From: BM520 sp964594665
GTDB lineage: Bacteria > Bacteroidota > Bacteroidia > Bacteroidales > BM520
Assembly: GCA_964594665.1 (NCBI GenBank)
Contig: CAZQNY010000004.1
Span: 1-64,000, forward strand
Direction: 5' to 3'
Length of the DNA stretch: 64,000 nucleotides
Shown: one piece after another, positions 23,489-32,374 of the stretch
How the letters are laid out: each line of letters starts with the position of its first letter
Position numbering within the stretch: position 1 is the first letter of the stretch
Notes under the pieces: model-generated
Told to the model about the DNA's origin: nothing
Databases searched by the model: none
Seen by the model: the letters and a program-made list of their open reading frames with translations, nothing else
Position numbers and translations under genes: made by a program

Positions 23489-24637
23489 ATGCTCACACTA
23501 TTAAAATCGGGTGAAGTATATACACCCAGACCCTTAGGTTTGTGTGACATACTCATGGCAGGCAATCGCATCATTGCGATGGAAAAAGAATTGCGCGCGC
23601 CAAAGGAATTCCCGGTCAACCTGGTAAATTGTAGTGGATATAAGGTTTTTCCCGGTCTTGTGGATCCTGTATTTTATCCATGTGATAATAGTGATACAGA
23701 TAACCCGGATACCCTCTTACCGGCGAAGATTTCCGGAAGTGCATTTCGTGCAGGAATAACCAGCGCCATTGGTTCACTGGGATGGAATGATATTACCCGG
23801 GAACCCGGCACACTACTGCGAAGGGTACAGATCCTGCGCACTAATGGCCTGCAATGCCATGCCTACACAGGTGGTTTTAGCGGGCAATCGTCCGTATTGC
23901 TAAAAAACAGTGCCGCTGACCTGGCATATGTTTCCGATTATGTTGCTACCGGCATTATCGGAGTTACGGACCATCGCGCAGGAAGACTGTCGGCTGAAAT
24001 GCTATCCTCCTTTCATGCTAATGCTGAATCAGGAGCCACCCTGGGAAATAAATCTCCTGTTGTGGTTTATATGCCAGGCGAAGAATCGCAGCAGTACGAT
24101 GATTTTTTCCTTCGCATAAAAAGGGTGATCCCCATGTCAAAACATCTCATGATTGCCGGGGTGAACAGAAATAAAAAGCTAATGGAGTCAGCCCGAAAGT
24201 TTGGTATGACAGGTTTGATAAACATCGCTGCCTATACCGGAGGTTTTTTTGAAGGAGAAGCCATTGAAGCCACCAAAGCACTGAAATACTTCCTGCGCGC
24301 CGGGGTTCCCATAAAAAACATTTCCATATCGTCGTTTGCAGGTATTGAGCAGCACAAAACACGGAACCACAATATTGAGCAACAATACACGGCCTTCTAC
24401 GATGCTTTTTATCAAAGTATTTGCGATCAAAATATTCCAACAGATATTGTGACAAAAATATTTTCCACTAATGCCGCCCGGTCGCTCAGGCTTCGAAATA
24501 AAGGGGAATTATATACCGGAGGACCTGCAGACATTCTTGTTGCAACAAAAGACAACCTGCCGGTTCATCTTTGGGGAAATGGAGATATCCTGCTTTACGA
24601 CAAAAAAGTATTAAATGTATCGCTCAACAATAGTTGA
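23489..24637 (+). CDS. Amidohydrolase-fold protein, isoaspartyl-dipeptidase-like, metal ligands lost (probable pseudoenzyme)
   Basis: An intact 382-aa protein that follows the isoaspartyl dipeptidase (IadA)/dihydroorotase plan. It has an N-terminal LLKSGEVYTPRPLGLCDIL strand set, VFPGLVDP at the first barrel strand, GVTDHRAG (DHR at 161-163), AGVNRN (223-228), ISISSFAG (279-285), and the C-terminal KGELYTGGPADILVATKD. From memory of IadA, the residues that should bind two metals are replaced: HxH after GFID becomes V61-F-Y63; the carbamylated Lys region reads GII; the His of the FHMG strand is Met195; the His of THVNRN is Gly224; the Asp of SSD is Phe283. The substrate-side DHR and VNRN are kept. 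It likely binds a ligand or partner without catalysis. The frame and promoter are intact, so it is not a simple decaying gene. Confidence 0.75.
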   Translation: MLTLLKSGEVYTPRPLGLCDILMAGNRIIAMEKELRAPKEFPVNLVNCSGYKVFPGLVDPVFYPCDNSDTDNPDTLLPAKISGSAFRAGITSAIGSLGWNDITREPGTLLRRVQILRTNGLQCHAYTGGFSGQSSVLLKNSAADLAYVSDYVATGIIGVTDHRAGRLSAEMLSSFHANAESGATLGNKSPVVVYMPGEESQQYDDFFLRIKRVIPMSKHLMIAGVNRNKKLMESARKFGMTGLINIAAYTGGFFEGEAIEATKALKYFLRAGVPIKNISISSFAGIEQHKTRNHNIEQQYTAFYDAFYQSICDQNIPTDIVTKIFSTNAARSLRLRNKGELYTGGPADILVATKDNLPVHLWGNGDILLYDKKVLNVSLNNS

Positions 24638-24649
24638 TCACAATTTTAA

Positions 24650-24657
24650 TATTTTTG
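24650..24657 (+). promoter_or_regulatory. Candidate -7 box for the AlbA_2-domain gene
   Basis: TATTTTTG, exact TAnnTTTG, ending 7 bases before the ATG at 24665; implies a nearly leaderless mRNA. Confidence 0.45.
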
Positions 24658-24664
24658 CATTATC

Positions 24665-25303
24665 ATGAGTCACTATATAAAAAACCTCATTGAGGAAGGC
24701 GAACATCAGCAGCTGGATTTCAAATATGAAATTTCAGATTCAAAAAAAATCGCACGGAGTCTGGTAGCATTTGCCAACACCGATGGAGGCAGATTACTTG
24801 TTGGAGTAAAAGACAATGGCGCTGTTTCAGGGGTCAAAAGTGATGAAGAGTATTATATGGTTGAAACAGCTGCAACGCTTTACACTATACCTGAAGTTCC
24901 GTTTACAACCCGCAACTGGACTGTTGACGGGAAAACTGTGGTTGAGGTAATTGTACATCCCAGGGCGGGAAAACCCCATAAAGCGCCTGATAAGGATGGA
25001 AATTACAAGGTTTTCGTTAGAGTAAAAGACCAAAACCTGATGGCAAACACCGTTTTAATAAAATTCTGGCAACGTAAAGATAAGGCAACACCTGATGGCG
25101 TTTTTATTCACTACACAGAAAAAGAAGATCAGCTTTTAAAGTACCTTGAAGAAAACGGTTCCATAACATTATCAAAACTTATAAAACTTACCGGCCTGAA
25201 TAAAAGAAAGGCAGAAATGCTTTTGGTTGACTTTTTACTTCTCAATATTATAGAAATGGTAATTACAGAGACGACCACATTTTACCGGATTAAAGACATG
25301 TGA
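24665..25303 (+). CDS. AlbA_2/Schlafen-like putative DNA-binding protein
   Basis: A 212-aa cytoplasmic protein. Residues about 8-130 form the AlbA_2 (Schlafen-core-like, formerly divergent AAA_4) domain: EGEHQQLDFKYEISDSKKIARSLVAFANTDGGRLLVGV, with the conserved E-x-x-x-x-D/E-F-K, FAN-x-x-GG and GV-x-D-x-G signature. Residues about 145-205 form a winged-helix-like region (NGSITLSKLIKLTGLNKRKAEMLL). Members are often transcription regulators; the Schlafen core is a nuclease in some animals. There is no toxin-like partner next to it. Convergent with aroC (7-base gap). Confidence 0.82.
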   Translation: MSHYIKNLIEEGEHQQLDFKYEISDSKKIARSLVAFANTDGGRLLVGVKDNGAVSGVKSDEEYYMVETAATLYTIPEVPFTTRNWTVDGKTVVEVIVHPRAGKPHKAPDKDGNYKVFVRVKDQNLMANTVLIKFWQRKDKATPDGVFIHYTEKEDQLLKYLEENGSITLSKLIKLTGLNKRKAEMLLVDFLLLNIIEMVITETTTFYRIKDM

Positions 25304-25310
25304 TTTCATT

Positions 25311-26399
25311 TCACCTGCGGAAAGCGACCATCGACTCCTGGATAAGTAAAAGATCAGCAAGAGCGAGAGCCACCATAGCTTCTGCAACAGGCACAGCCCG
25401 GGGCACTACACAAACATCATGGCGTCCCTTCACTGACAGTTCTACAGGATTCCCGTTATCATCAACAGTATGCTGCATTTTTGCAATTGAAGATACCGGT
25501 TTCACAGCACCCCTCAGGAGAATATCTTCTCCTGAGGAGATACCTCCCAGGATTCCTCCGGCATGATTCGTACGGGGCTTAATTTTCCCGTCATCGTACG
25601 AATACGTATCATTGTGCCGGCTTCCTTTACTTCGGGCCGCTTTAAAGCCCTCTCCAATCTCCACAGCCTTAAACGCAGGAATACTCATAACAGCATGAGA
25701 GAGCATACTTTCAAGCTTATCAAAGACAGGCTCACCAATTCCTGCCGGGCAATTTTTTATCACACAGGTAACAACACCTCCAATGGAGTCATTCTCCTTT
25801 ATTACCTCATCAATAGCCTGTTCCATTTGCCTGCTGATAACAGGATCAGGACACCGGACCACAGATTTTTCAATATCGGAAACCTTATAGTCATAGTTAT
25901 TTCCAGGCAATTCAACGGTTCCTATTGCATTCACAAAACCATAAACAAGGATACCCTTTTCACGCAATATCATTTTTGCAAAGGCGCCTGCAGCAACACG
26001 CGCAACGGTTTCCCTTGCGGAAGACCTGCCACCGCCACGGAAATCGCGGAAACCATATTTTTGCTGCCAGGTAAAATCGCCATGCCCGGGACGGTAAACA
26101 TGCCTTAAAGCATGATAATCGCCGGGATTATACTTTTTATTCCGGATCATGAAACCAACAGGCGTTCCAAGGGTTATGCCATCCAACACACCACTCAGTA
26201 TTTCTATTCGGTCATCTTCGCGCCGTGTAGTTTCAAAAGTGCTATCTGTTGGTTTGCGACGTCCAAGTTCAGCATGTAAAAATTCAAAATCCACCGGAAT
26301 ACCTGCGGGGATACCATCAATTACACCTCCTACAGCAGGTCCGTGAGACTCACCAAAAGTCATAAGCTGCAATTGTCGTCCAAATAAGGATCCACCCAT
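25311..26399 (-). CDS. aroC: Chorismate synthase
   Basis: Last step of the shikimate pathway: 5-enolpyruvylshikimate 3-phosphate to chorismate with reduced FMN. 362 aa from the ATG at 26399. This start gives the family opening MGGSLFGRQLQLMTFGESHG; an ATG further upstream would add 18 hydrophobic residues. Signatures visible are RRKPTDSTFETTRREDDRIEILSG, YRPGHGDFTWQQKYGFRDFRGGGRSSARETVARVAAGA (split across the catalytic region) and GGISSGEDILLRGAVKP. No other aro gene is adjacent. Confidence 0.95.
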   Translation of the reverse strand: MGGSLFGRQLQLMTFGESHGPAVGGVIDGIPAGIPVDFEFLHAELGRRKPTDSTFETTRREDDRIEILSGVLDGITLGTPVGFMIRNKKYNPGDYHALRHVYRPGHGDFTWQQKYGFRDFRGGGRSSARETVARVAAGAFAKMILREKGILVYGFVNAIGTVELPGNNYDYKVSDIEKSVVRCPDPVISRQMEQAIDEVIKENDSIGGVVTCVIKNCPAGIGEPVFDKLESMLSHAVMSIPAFKAVEIGEGFKAARSKGSRHNDTYSYDDGKIKPRTNHAGGILGGISSGEDILLRGAVKPVSSIAKMQHTVDDNGNPVELSVKGRHDVCVVPRAVPVAEAMVALALADLLLIQESMVAFRR

Positions 26400-26504
26400 A
26401 ATATAAAAAATTAATACCGAAGATACGATAATTTTCTGAAGCACAAAGATCAAAAGCGACGAGGAAAAATCAATCCATGGAATCGATATTGGAAGGTAGG
26501 AAAA

Positions 26505-26521
26505 TAGGCTTAAAAAGCCTA
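26505..26521. promoter_or_regulatory. Perfect palindrome embedded in the aminotransferase promoter (possible operator)
   Basis: TAGGCTT-AAA-AAGCCTA, 17 bases with perfect 7-base arms. Its last two bases (TA) are the first two of the -7 box at 26520-26527, so a bound protein would cover the spacer and block polymerase. Confidence 0.5.
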
Positions 26522-26527
26522 CATTTG
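26520..26527 (+). promoter_or_regulatory. Candidate -7 box for the aminotransferase gene
   Basis: TACATTTG, exact TAnnTTTG, 25 bases before the ATG at 26553. Confidence 0.55.
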
Positions 26528-26552
26528 CACAAACCCATAAACATCAAATGTT

Positions 26553-27761
26553 ATGATCTCGAATCTGGAAAATATTTTCTCTGCTCACGCAGGGCGGATG
26601 AAACGTTCGGCAATTCGTGAATGTCTGAAATTAACTCAGCAGCCGGATATTATCTCTTTTGCCGGAGGTTTACCATCCAAAACATCTTTCCCTTACGATG
26701 ATGTTAAAAATTTAGCCATGCAGGTAATTGAAGAGGATGGCCCTGCCGCACTTCAATACAGCACTACTGAAGGAGATTCATCGCTGAGAGAACAGCTGCT
26801 AAAACGCTATCAGGCGGAAGGCCTTGACCATATCACAACCGACAACATTGTCATCACCACTGCATCACAGCAGAGTCTTGACTTGCTGGGCAAAATATTT
26901 GTTAACCCGGGAGACAAAATCATATGCGGGTTACCCAGTTACCTGGGTGGGTTAAGTGCATTTAATGTTTACGGCCCGGAGCTGGTAGGAATTGATTTTG
27001 ATGAGCATGGTATGCGAAGCGATATCCTGGAGCAAAAGCTAAAAAAGCTCAGTGATGCCGGTGAAAAACCCAAGTTCATTTATGTTATCCCTGATTTTCA
27101 GAACCCTGCAGGATTAACCATGCCGGAATTCCGCAGAAAAGAAATTATTGACCTGGCGCACAGATACGATGTTCTCATTGTGGAAGACAGCCCCTACCGC
27201 GAAGTACGGTTTGAAGGTCAGGCTCCTCCCATGATGCATGCATTGGACAAAACAGGGCATGTTATCACACTGGGAACTTTCTCTAAAATATTCTGCCCCG
27301 GTTTCCGTATAGGATGGATTATTGCACATACCGACATTCTGGACAAATTTGTGCAGGCAAAGCAAACCGCTGATCTGTGTACTTCCTCTTTTTTACAAAA
27401 AATTGCTGCCAGGTATATCGAAACAGGAATGTTTGAAAAAAATCTTGTTGGTATCATTGAGGAATATAAAGACAAAAAAAACCATATGATCGCCAACTTC
27501 GAAAAATATATGCCGGAGGGCGTACGTTGGACGAATCCTGAAGGGGGACTATTCCTGTTCTTATATCTCCCGGAGCATCTTGACGCAGGGAAGCTCTTTT
27601 TCAATGCCGTTGAGAAAAAAGTTGCCTTTGTTCAGGGCGATGTATTCCACTGCGATGGGTCAGGAAAGAACACCCTACGTATAAATTTCTCCTTCGTTGA
27701 TAAAGAAACTAACACCGAAGGTGTTAAGCGTTTGGCTGAAGTTATCAGGGAAGCATTATAA
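26553..27761 (+). CDS. PLP-dependent aminotransferase (2-aminoadipate/LysN-like, fold type I)
   Basis: A 402-aa class I/II aminotransferase. Its opening MKRSAIRECLKLTQQPDIISFAGGLPS is that of the MocR-related / 2-aminoadipate transaminase group. Others are LQYSTTEGDSSLREQL, the PLP-contacting Asn in PDFQNPAGLTM, VEDSPYRE, the Schiff-base lysine in TLGTFSKIFCPGFRIGW, and the Arg that binds the alpha-carboxylate in NTLRINFSF. Likely substrates are aromatic, branched or 2-aminoadipate amino acids; the sequence alone does not choose. Monocistronic: own promoter with a palindrome, and a terminator at 27785. Confidence 0.88.
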   Translation: MISNLENIFSAHAGRMKRSAIRECLKLTQQPDIISFAGGLPSKTSFPYDDVKNLAMQVIEEDGPAALQYSTTEGDSSLREQLLKRYQAEGLDHITTDNIVITTASQQSLDLLGKIFVNPGDKIICGLPSYLGGLSAFNVYGPELVGIDFDEHGMRSDILEQKLKKLSDAGEKPKFIYVIPDFQNPAGLTMPEFRRKEIIDLAHRYDVLIVEDSPYREVRFEGQAPPMMHALDKTGHVITLGTFSKIFCPGFRIGWIIAHTDILDKFVQAKQTADLCTSSFLQKIAARYIETGMFEKNLVGIIEEYKDKKNHMIANFEKYMPEGVRWTNPEGGLFLFLYLPEHLDAGKLFFNAVEKKVAFVQGDVFHCDGSGKNTLRINFSFVDKETNTEGVKRLAEVIREAL

Positions 27762-27784
27762 ACCTGTTAATTCCAGTTTAAAAT

Positions 27785-27838
27785 CCATTTCTCTTTTTCA
27801 TTTTTCATTTTATGAAATCGGGAAATGGTTTTTTTTAT
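27785..27838 (+). terminator. Intrinsic terminator after the aminotransferase gene
   Basis: CCATTTC (27785-27791) pairs with GAAATGG (27822-27828); an inner TTTCAT/ATGAAA pair extends the hairpin; a T8 run follows at 27829-27836. Confidence 0.75.
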
Positions 27839-27920
27839 TTTTTTTAAAGGATAATAAAGAATATTGAAACATAATCCCGGAACTTACGTTTAACATCAAT
27901 AACCTGAATACCATTGAAAT

Positions 27921-28778
27921 ATGCATATATATATAATTTTTGGGATATTACTTATAGGTTTCATTATACTGGCGCTGATTTATAATAAACAGCGACAACA
28001 ACTTAAGGCTATCGGGCAGGATTTTTCTTCATTAAAAGATGCTGACGAGATAAACCAACGCACTTTGGAGAAGTATCAAAAAAGAGAGAAGTCATTGGAT
28101 CAGTTTTTTGCCATTGTAACACATGACCTCCGGGGTCCGGTTGGCAACACCTACTCCATATTGCAAACCATGCTCGACAATCCTGATATCTACGACGAAG
28201 AAACCAAACAGGAAATTCTGGTTGCGTTAAAAGACTCGGCATATGTCTCCCAAAATCTTCTTAACACGCTTAGTCAATGGTCGAGGATTCAGCGAAACAA
28301 AACACAATTTCATCCTGAGCCATTTGAAATACCGGATCTTTTACGAAGCACTCTGTCGAGAGTAAAAACAGCAGCATCGGGAAAGGAAATATCAATTAAA
28401 ACTACCACAAGCTCACCAACGCTTACCCTCAACTCCGACATATCACTTAATGTCGTAATTCTTCAACATCTTCTCGATAACGCAATAAAATTCTCAATGC
28501 CCGGTAAATCGGTTCTTCTAAATGCATGTAAAAAAGACAAGGGTATTGAATTCCATATAGAAGATTCAGGCGTTGGTATCCATGAAGAAGATTTTGAGAA
28601 AATCCTTGACAAAGAAACATTCTATTTTACCTATGGAACCGAAAATGAGAAAGGCCCGGGGCTGGGATTGATTATTGTTCAGGAATACTGTAAACTTGCA
28701 GGAGGAAAATTTTGGTTTGAAAGTGTGAAAGATCAGGGATCTGATTTTTACGTTTTCATCCCAAATCATAAACCTTAA
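27921..28778 (+). CDS. Membrane-anchored sensor histidine kinase (orphan)
   Basis: A 285-aa two-component kinase. One N-terminal helix (IYIIFGILLIGFIILALIY), a short coiled-coil linker, then HisKA with the phospho-acceptor His68 in FAIVTHDLRGPVGNTYS. The ATPase domain has N box LLDNAIKFS, G1 EDSGVGIHEED and G2 GPGLGLIIVQEYCKLAGG. There is essentially no periplasmic sensor domain, so the input is probably within the membrane or through partners. No response regulator is nearby. It is 12 bases upstream of the thioredoxin-like gene, so they may be co-transcribed. Confidence 0.9.
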   Translation: MHIYIIFGILLIGFIILALIYNKQRQQLKAIGQDFSSLKDADEINQRTLEKYQKREKSLDQFFAIVTHDLRGPVGNTYSILQTMLDNPDIYDEETKQEILVALKDSAYVSQNLLNTLSQWSRIQRNKTQFHPEPFEIPDLLRSTLSRVKTAASGKEISIKTTTSSPTLTLNSDISLNVVILQHLLDNAIKFSMPGKSVLLNACKKDKGIEFHIEDSGVGIHEEDFEKILDKETFYFTYGTENEKGPGLGLIIVQEYCKLAGGKFWFESVKDQGSDFYVFIPNHKP

Positions 28779-28790
28779 TTGCTTGTTTAT

Positions 28791-30218
28791 ATGAATATTA
28801 CACATAGGGTAAATCTTATCACAGCACTAATCATACTGTTTTTTAGCAGTTTTTCACTGGCCCAGGAGAAAGGGTATAATATATCCATTCATATTGATGA
28901 TATACCGGATACTACCGCATATCTTGCCTTTTACATGGGTGACAAAATATACATTCAGGATACGGCTGTTGTAGAGAATGGTTTTATGTTTTTTGAAAAC
29001 GACACCGCGTTATTAAAAGGCGGGATGTATATCATTGCCGGGCAAGCAAGCAACAAATACCTGGAATTCCTTATTAATGAAAATACAAAATTTAGCCTGC
29101 ACACAAAAAAGGACAATATAACAGGTGCAATGAAGATAAAAAAGTCACCTGAAAACAAGCTCTTCTATACCTATATTGATTTTCTATCCAAACAACAGTA
29201 TATTACAGCACCCTTTCGTAAATTACTATCTCAGGAAAACGCTCCTAATGATTCTGTCTCATGGGCAAAAACACAATTAGAACTCGCAAACAAAAAAGTC
29301 GATGAGTTCCGTAATAAAATGATAACAGAAAATGAGGGAACCTTCTTCAGTACTTTTATCCGATCAACGATTCCTGCAGAGATTCCTCCGCTACCACTAT
29401 TACCTGACGGCACTCCGGATTCAACACAATTATGGTATCAATATAAAAAATCATTCTGGGATAATTATGACCTTACTGATGAGAAACTCTTACGAACCCC
29501 GGAGTTTGCAAAAAAAGTAAACTCCTATTTTGATCAGGTAATATTTCAGCATCCCGATTCTATTAATCAGGATATTGATGACCTGATAAAACGTACTGAG
29601 CCCGCATTCGACACCTATAAGTATTTGATATGGTATTTAACACTCAAGTACGAACGATCGAATATTATGGGTTTTGATGCTGTTTTTGTTCATATGGCGA
29701 AAACATATTATGAAAGCGGCATTGACACATGGACAAACAAAACCGTTGTGGATAACATCATTGAGCGCGGCGCTATTCTGGAGCCATTACTTCTTGGGAA
29801 AAAGGCACCGGAATTAGCACTTATGGACACCAGTGGCCGTATTGTTTCATTATTACAAATACCGGCAAAATACATGATTGTATTTTTCTGGGATACCGAT
29901 TGTGGCCATTGCAAAAAAGAGGTCCCTGTATTGAAAGAATTCTATACACGATACCATAGTGAATATGATCTGGAAGTCTTTGGGGTTTGTTGTGATACCT
30001 CGCTGACAGATATGAAATCCTATATTCGGGAGAAACAACTGCCATGGGTTAATGTAAATGGATATTATAGTGCAAGTGGTGATTTTCATGATCTATACGA
30101 TATCTATTCAACTCCTGTTATGTATTTATTAAATGAGAAGAAAGAAATAATAGCCAAAAGACTATTAACCAAAGAGATAGAAAAATTCATCCATCGGCTG
30201 GAACAACAGCAGAAGTAA
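28791..30218 (+). CDS. TlpA-like periplasmic thioredoxin protein (DUF4369/DUF5106)
   Basis: A 475-aa exported protein with signal peptide ending FSSFSLAQ. The N-terminal part is DUF4369-like (about 25-125: DIPDTTAYLAFYMGDKIYIQ), the middle is DUF5106-like and helical (about 130-320), and the C-terminal thioredoxin fold (about 335-470) contains the redox pair CGHC in FFWDTDCGHCKKEVPVLKEF. This organisation is common in Bacteroidota envelope oxidoreductases. The start is the ATG at 28791; a TTG 12 bases earlier is less likely. The physiological target is unknown; the kinase upstream may be co-transcribed. Confidence 0.85.
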   Translation: MNITHRVNLITALIILFFSSFSLAQEKGYNISIHIDDIPDTTAYLAFYMGDKIYIQDTAVVENGFMFFENDTALLKGGMYIIAGQASNKYLEFLINENTKFSLHTKKDNITGAMKIKKSPENKLFYTYIDFLSKQQYITAPFRKLLSQENAPNDSVSWAKTQLELANKKVDEFRNKMITENEGTFFSTFIRSTIPAEIPPLPLLPDGTPDSTQLWYQYKKSFWDNYDLTDEKLLRTPEFAKKVNSYFDQVIFQHPDSINQDIDDLIKRTEPAFDTYKYLIWYLTLKYERSNIMGFDAVFVHMAKTYYESGIDTWTNKTVVDNIIERGAILEPLLLGKKAPELALMDTSGRIVSLLQIPAKYMIVFFWDTDCGHCKKEVPVLKEFYTRYHSEYDLEVFGVCCDTSLTDMKSYIREKQLPWVNVNGYYSASGDFHDLYDIYSTPVMYLLNEKKEIIAKRLLTKEIEKFIHRLEQQQK

Positions 30219-30271
30219 GATAACCAATATTATACTATATTAGTAGGCTAAATAGCAACAAACCAGGCATT

Positions 30272-31822
30272 ATGAAAACAATTGCAGAAAAAGATATTCA
30301 GGCTATTGAAGCCCACGGACTCACCGTAAAACAAATTGAAGGTCAACTAAAGGATTTCGAAAAAGGGTTTCCCTATGCAAATCTTATTGAACCTGCGACA
30401 TTGGAGAAAGGAATTGTAAAGCTCGGGAAAGGTCAAATTTCAGATTTGCTGAATGAATATGAGTCATTAATACACAAAGAAAAAATCGTGAAATTCGTGC
30501 CTGCCTCAGGAGCAGCAACAAGGATGTTCAAGAAGCTGTTTGCCTTGGCAGAGACCTTTACCGGATCACCGGAAGATTATGTATCGCTTGCAGAAGATAA
30601 CGGCCCTATGTCGTTGCAGTTTTTATTTGACAACCTGGACAAGCTTAGCTTTTATGATGAGCTCAAAAAAACTTTATTAAAAGATGGTCTTGAGCTTGAA
30701 GAGCTTATTGCAGGAAAGCAATATGGCACGATTGCAGAGTATATTCTTGAAGAAAAAGGACTGGGATACGGGGCATTACCCAAAGGGCTTATATTATTTC
30801 ATAAATATGAAGATGAAACGAGGTTAGCCCTTGAAGAGCATTTCCCAGAGGCGTATAATTATTGTTTAAATGAAAAAGGTACGTCAATACATTTCACCGT
30901 ATCGCCGGAACATCTTGAGCTGTTCCGTAAAGAGGCAGAGTATTTAACAAACAAATATCACAACTTATATGGTATACGTCCGGAAGTATCATTTTCAACA
31001 CAAAAATCATCTACAGATACTATTGCCGTAACAACTGATAATGCAATATTCCGTGATAAGCAGGGCCAGCCTGTATTTCGTCCTGCAGGCCATGGTGCAT
31101 TAATCGAAAACCTCAATGATCTTGATGCTGGAATTATTTTTATTAAAAATATCGATAATGTGGTACCGGATGAGCAAAAAGAGGATACGTATACATTTAA
31201 AAAAGCCTGTGGGGCTTTATTGCTTCAGCTAAGGAATAAAACCTTCGAATACCTTCAACAACTTGATGAAGCTGACGTAACAGATGACGAGCTTCAGGAC
31301 ATGTATGATTTCGCAGTTAACAAGCTCTTTGTTTCTCCGTTTTCGGATTTTGCATTGATGAACAGAATTGAAAAAGTTGACTATCTGTATAGCCTTTTTA
31401 ACAGACCTATGCGAATATGCGGAATGGTAAAAAATGAAGGCGAACCCGGAGGAGGCCCTTTTTGGGTAAAAGATTCAAATGGACGTATATCGTTACAAAT
31501 TGTTGAGAGCGCCCAGATAGATAAAAACAATTCCAAACAACAGGAACTTTTTAAGTCCTCAACCCATTTTAATCCGGTAGATTTGGTTTGCAGTAAATTA
31601 AATTACCAGGGAGAGCCCTTTGATCTGTTAAAATTCACTGACCCGCAAACAGGCTTCATATCTGAGAAATCAAAAGACGGCATGTCCCTTAAAGCACTGG
31701 AAATGCCCGGATTATGGAATGGGGCCATGGCTGACTGGATCTCGGTTTTTGTGGAAGTACCCTTATCAACCTTTAACCCTGTAAAAGAGGTCAATGATCT
31801 TTTGCGACCACAGCATCTGTAG
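30272..31822 (+). CDS. DUF4301 family protein
   Basis: A 516-aa cytoplasmic protein without membrane segments. The family-typical regions are KIVKFVPASGAATRMFKKLF (about 73-92), a nucleotidyltransferase-like glycine-rich start, then YGALPKGLILFHKY and FRPAGHGALIENLNDLDAGIIFIKNIDNV, which resembles the sugar-nucleotide pyrophosphorylase/UDP-sugar fold. The function is unknown; a nucleotidyltransferase role is inference from these motifs. Single gene with its own short upstream region, followed by the rplS promoter. Confidence 0.8.
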   Translation: MKTIAEKDIQAIEAHGLTVKQIEGQLKDFEKGFPYANLIEPATLEKGIVKLGKGQISDLLNEYESLIHKEKIVKFVPASGAATRMFKKLFALAETFTGSPEDYVSLAEDNGPMSLQFLFDNLDKLSFYDELKKTLLKDGLELEELIAGKQYGTIAEYILEEKGLGYGALPKGLILFHKYEDETRLALEEHFPEAYNYCLNEKGTSIHFTVSPEHLELFRKEAEYLTNKYHNLYGIRPEVSFSTQKSSTDTIAVTTDNAIFRDKQGQPVFRPAGHGALIENLNDLDAGIIFIKNIDNVVPDEQKEDTYTFKKACGALLLQLRNKTFEYLQQLDEADVTDDELQDMYDFAVNKLFVSPFSDFALMNRIEKVDYLYSLFNRPMRICGMVKNEGEPGGGPFWVKDSNGRISLQIVESAQIDKNNSKQQELFKSSTHFNPVDLVCSKLNYQGEPFDLLKFTDPQTGFISEKSKDGMSLKALEMPGLWNGAMADWISVFVEVPLSTFNPVKEVNDLLRPQHL

Positions 31823-31926
31823 CGATGTAACGGCATAATACGGAACAATCATTATCACAATAAGTTATCAACAATAAGGCCTTAATAACCTTTTCGTAAA
31901 AAAATGTGTAATTTTCGTTACTGGCT

Positions 31927-31959
31927 CTTGTTTTAAACAAAATTAATAACGTATATTTG
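31927..31959 (+). promoter_or_regulatory. Candidate promoter for rplS
   Basis: CTTG (31927-31930), 21-base spacer and exact -7 box TATATTTG (31952-31959). The ATG at 31999 follows 39 bases later; the upstream ATG at 31957 overlaps the -7 box and cannot be in the message. Confidence 0.6.
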
Positions 31960-31998
31960 CACTCCTTTTTTGGAACAAAAACAAATATCCTGAAAGTG

Positions 31999-32352
31999 AT
32001 GAGCAAGAACGAGAATTTACAGTACGTAGAGAACCTGACAGAGATAAAAGAATATCCACAGTTCCAGGCCGGAGATACCGTAACGGTAACTTACAAAATT
32101 GTTGAAGGCGGGAAAGAACGTTTACAAAAATTTCAGGGTGTAGTACTGCAGCGCCGCGGTAGCGGAAACACAGAAACATTTACAGTAAGAAAGATATCAG
32201 GTAACACAGGCGTAGAACGCATCTTCCCTGTTGCCAGTCCTTTTATCGATAACATTGTTGTAAACAAACATGGTAAGGTACGTCGTGCACGTATATTCTA
32301 CCTCCGTGGCCTGAAAGGTAAAAAAGCACGTATTAAAGAACGTAGAGTATAA
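31999..32352 (+). CDS. rplS: 50S ribosomal protein L19
   Basis: Large-subunit protein at the 30S-50S interface. 117 aa with family landmarks YPQFQAGDTVTVTYKIVEGG, KERLQKFQGVVLQRRGSGNT, ETFTVRKISGNTGVERIFPV and the basic C-terminal VRRARIFYLRGLKGKKARIK. In Bacteroidota it often stands alone rather than with trmD, as here. Start at 31999 (MSKNENLQYVE) is decided by homology and by the promoter position. Followed by a strong terminator. Confidence 0.96.
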   Translation: MSKNENLQYVENLTEIKEYPQFQAGDTVTVTYKIVEGGKERLQKFQGVVLQRRGSGNTETFTVRKISGNTGVERIFPVASPFIDNIVVNKHGKVRRARIFYLRGLKGKKARIKERRV

Positions 32353-32374
32353 CAGCCCTGTCTATCAAGACACT

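Noticed and set aside
24665..25303. Defence-system Schlafen-type nuclease
   Set aside because: AlbA_2 proteins are very common regulators; there is no defence partner nearby and the protein has a winged-helix tail typical of a regulator.
26400..26453. Longer aroC start
   Set aside because: It adds 18 hydrophobic residues before the conserved MGGSLFG opening of chorismate synthase.
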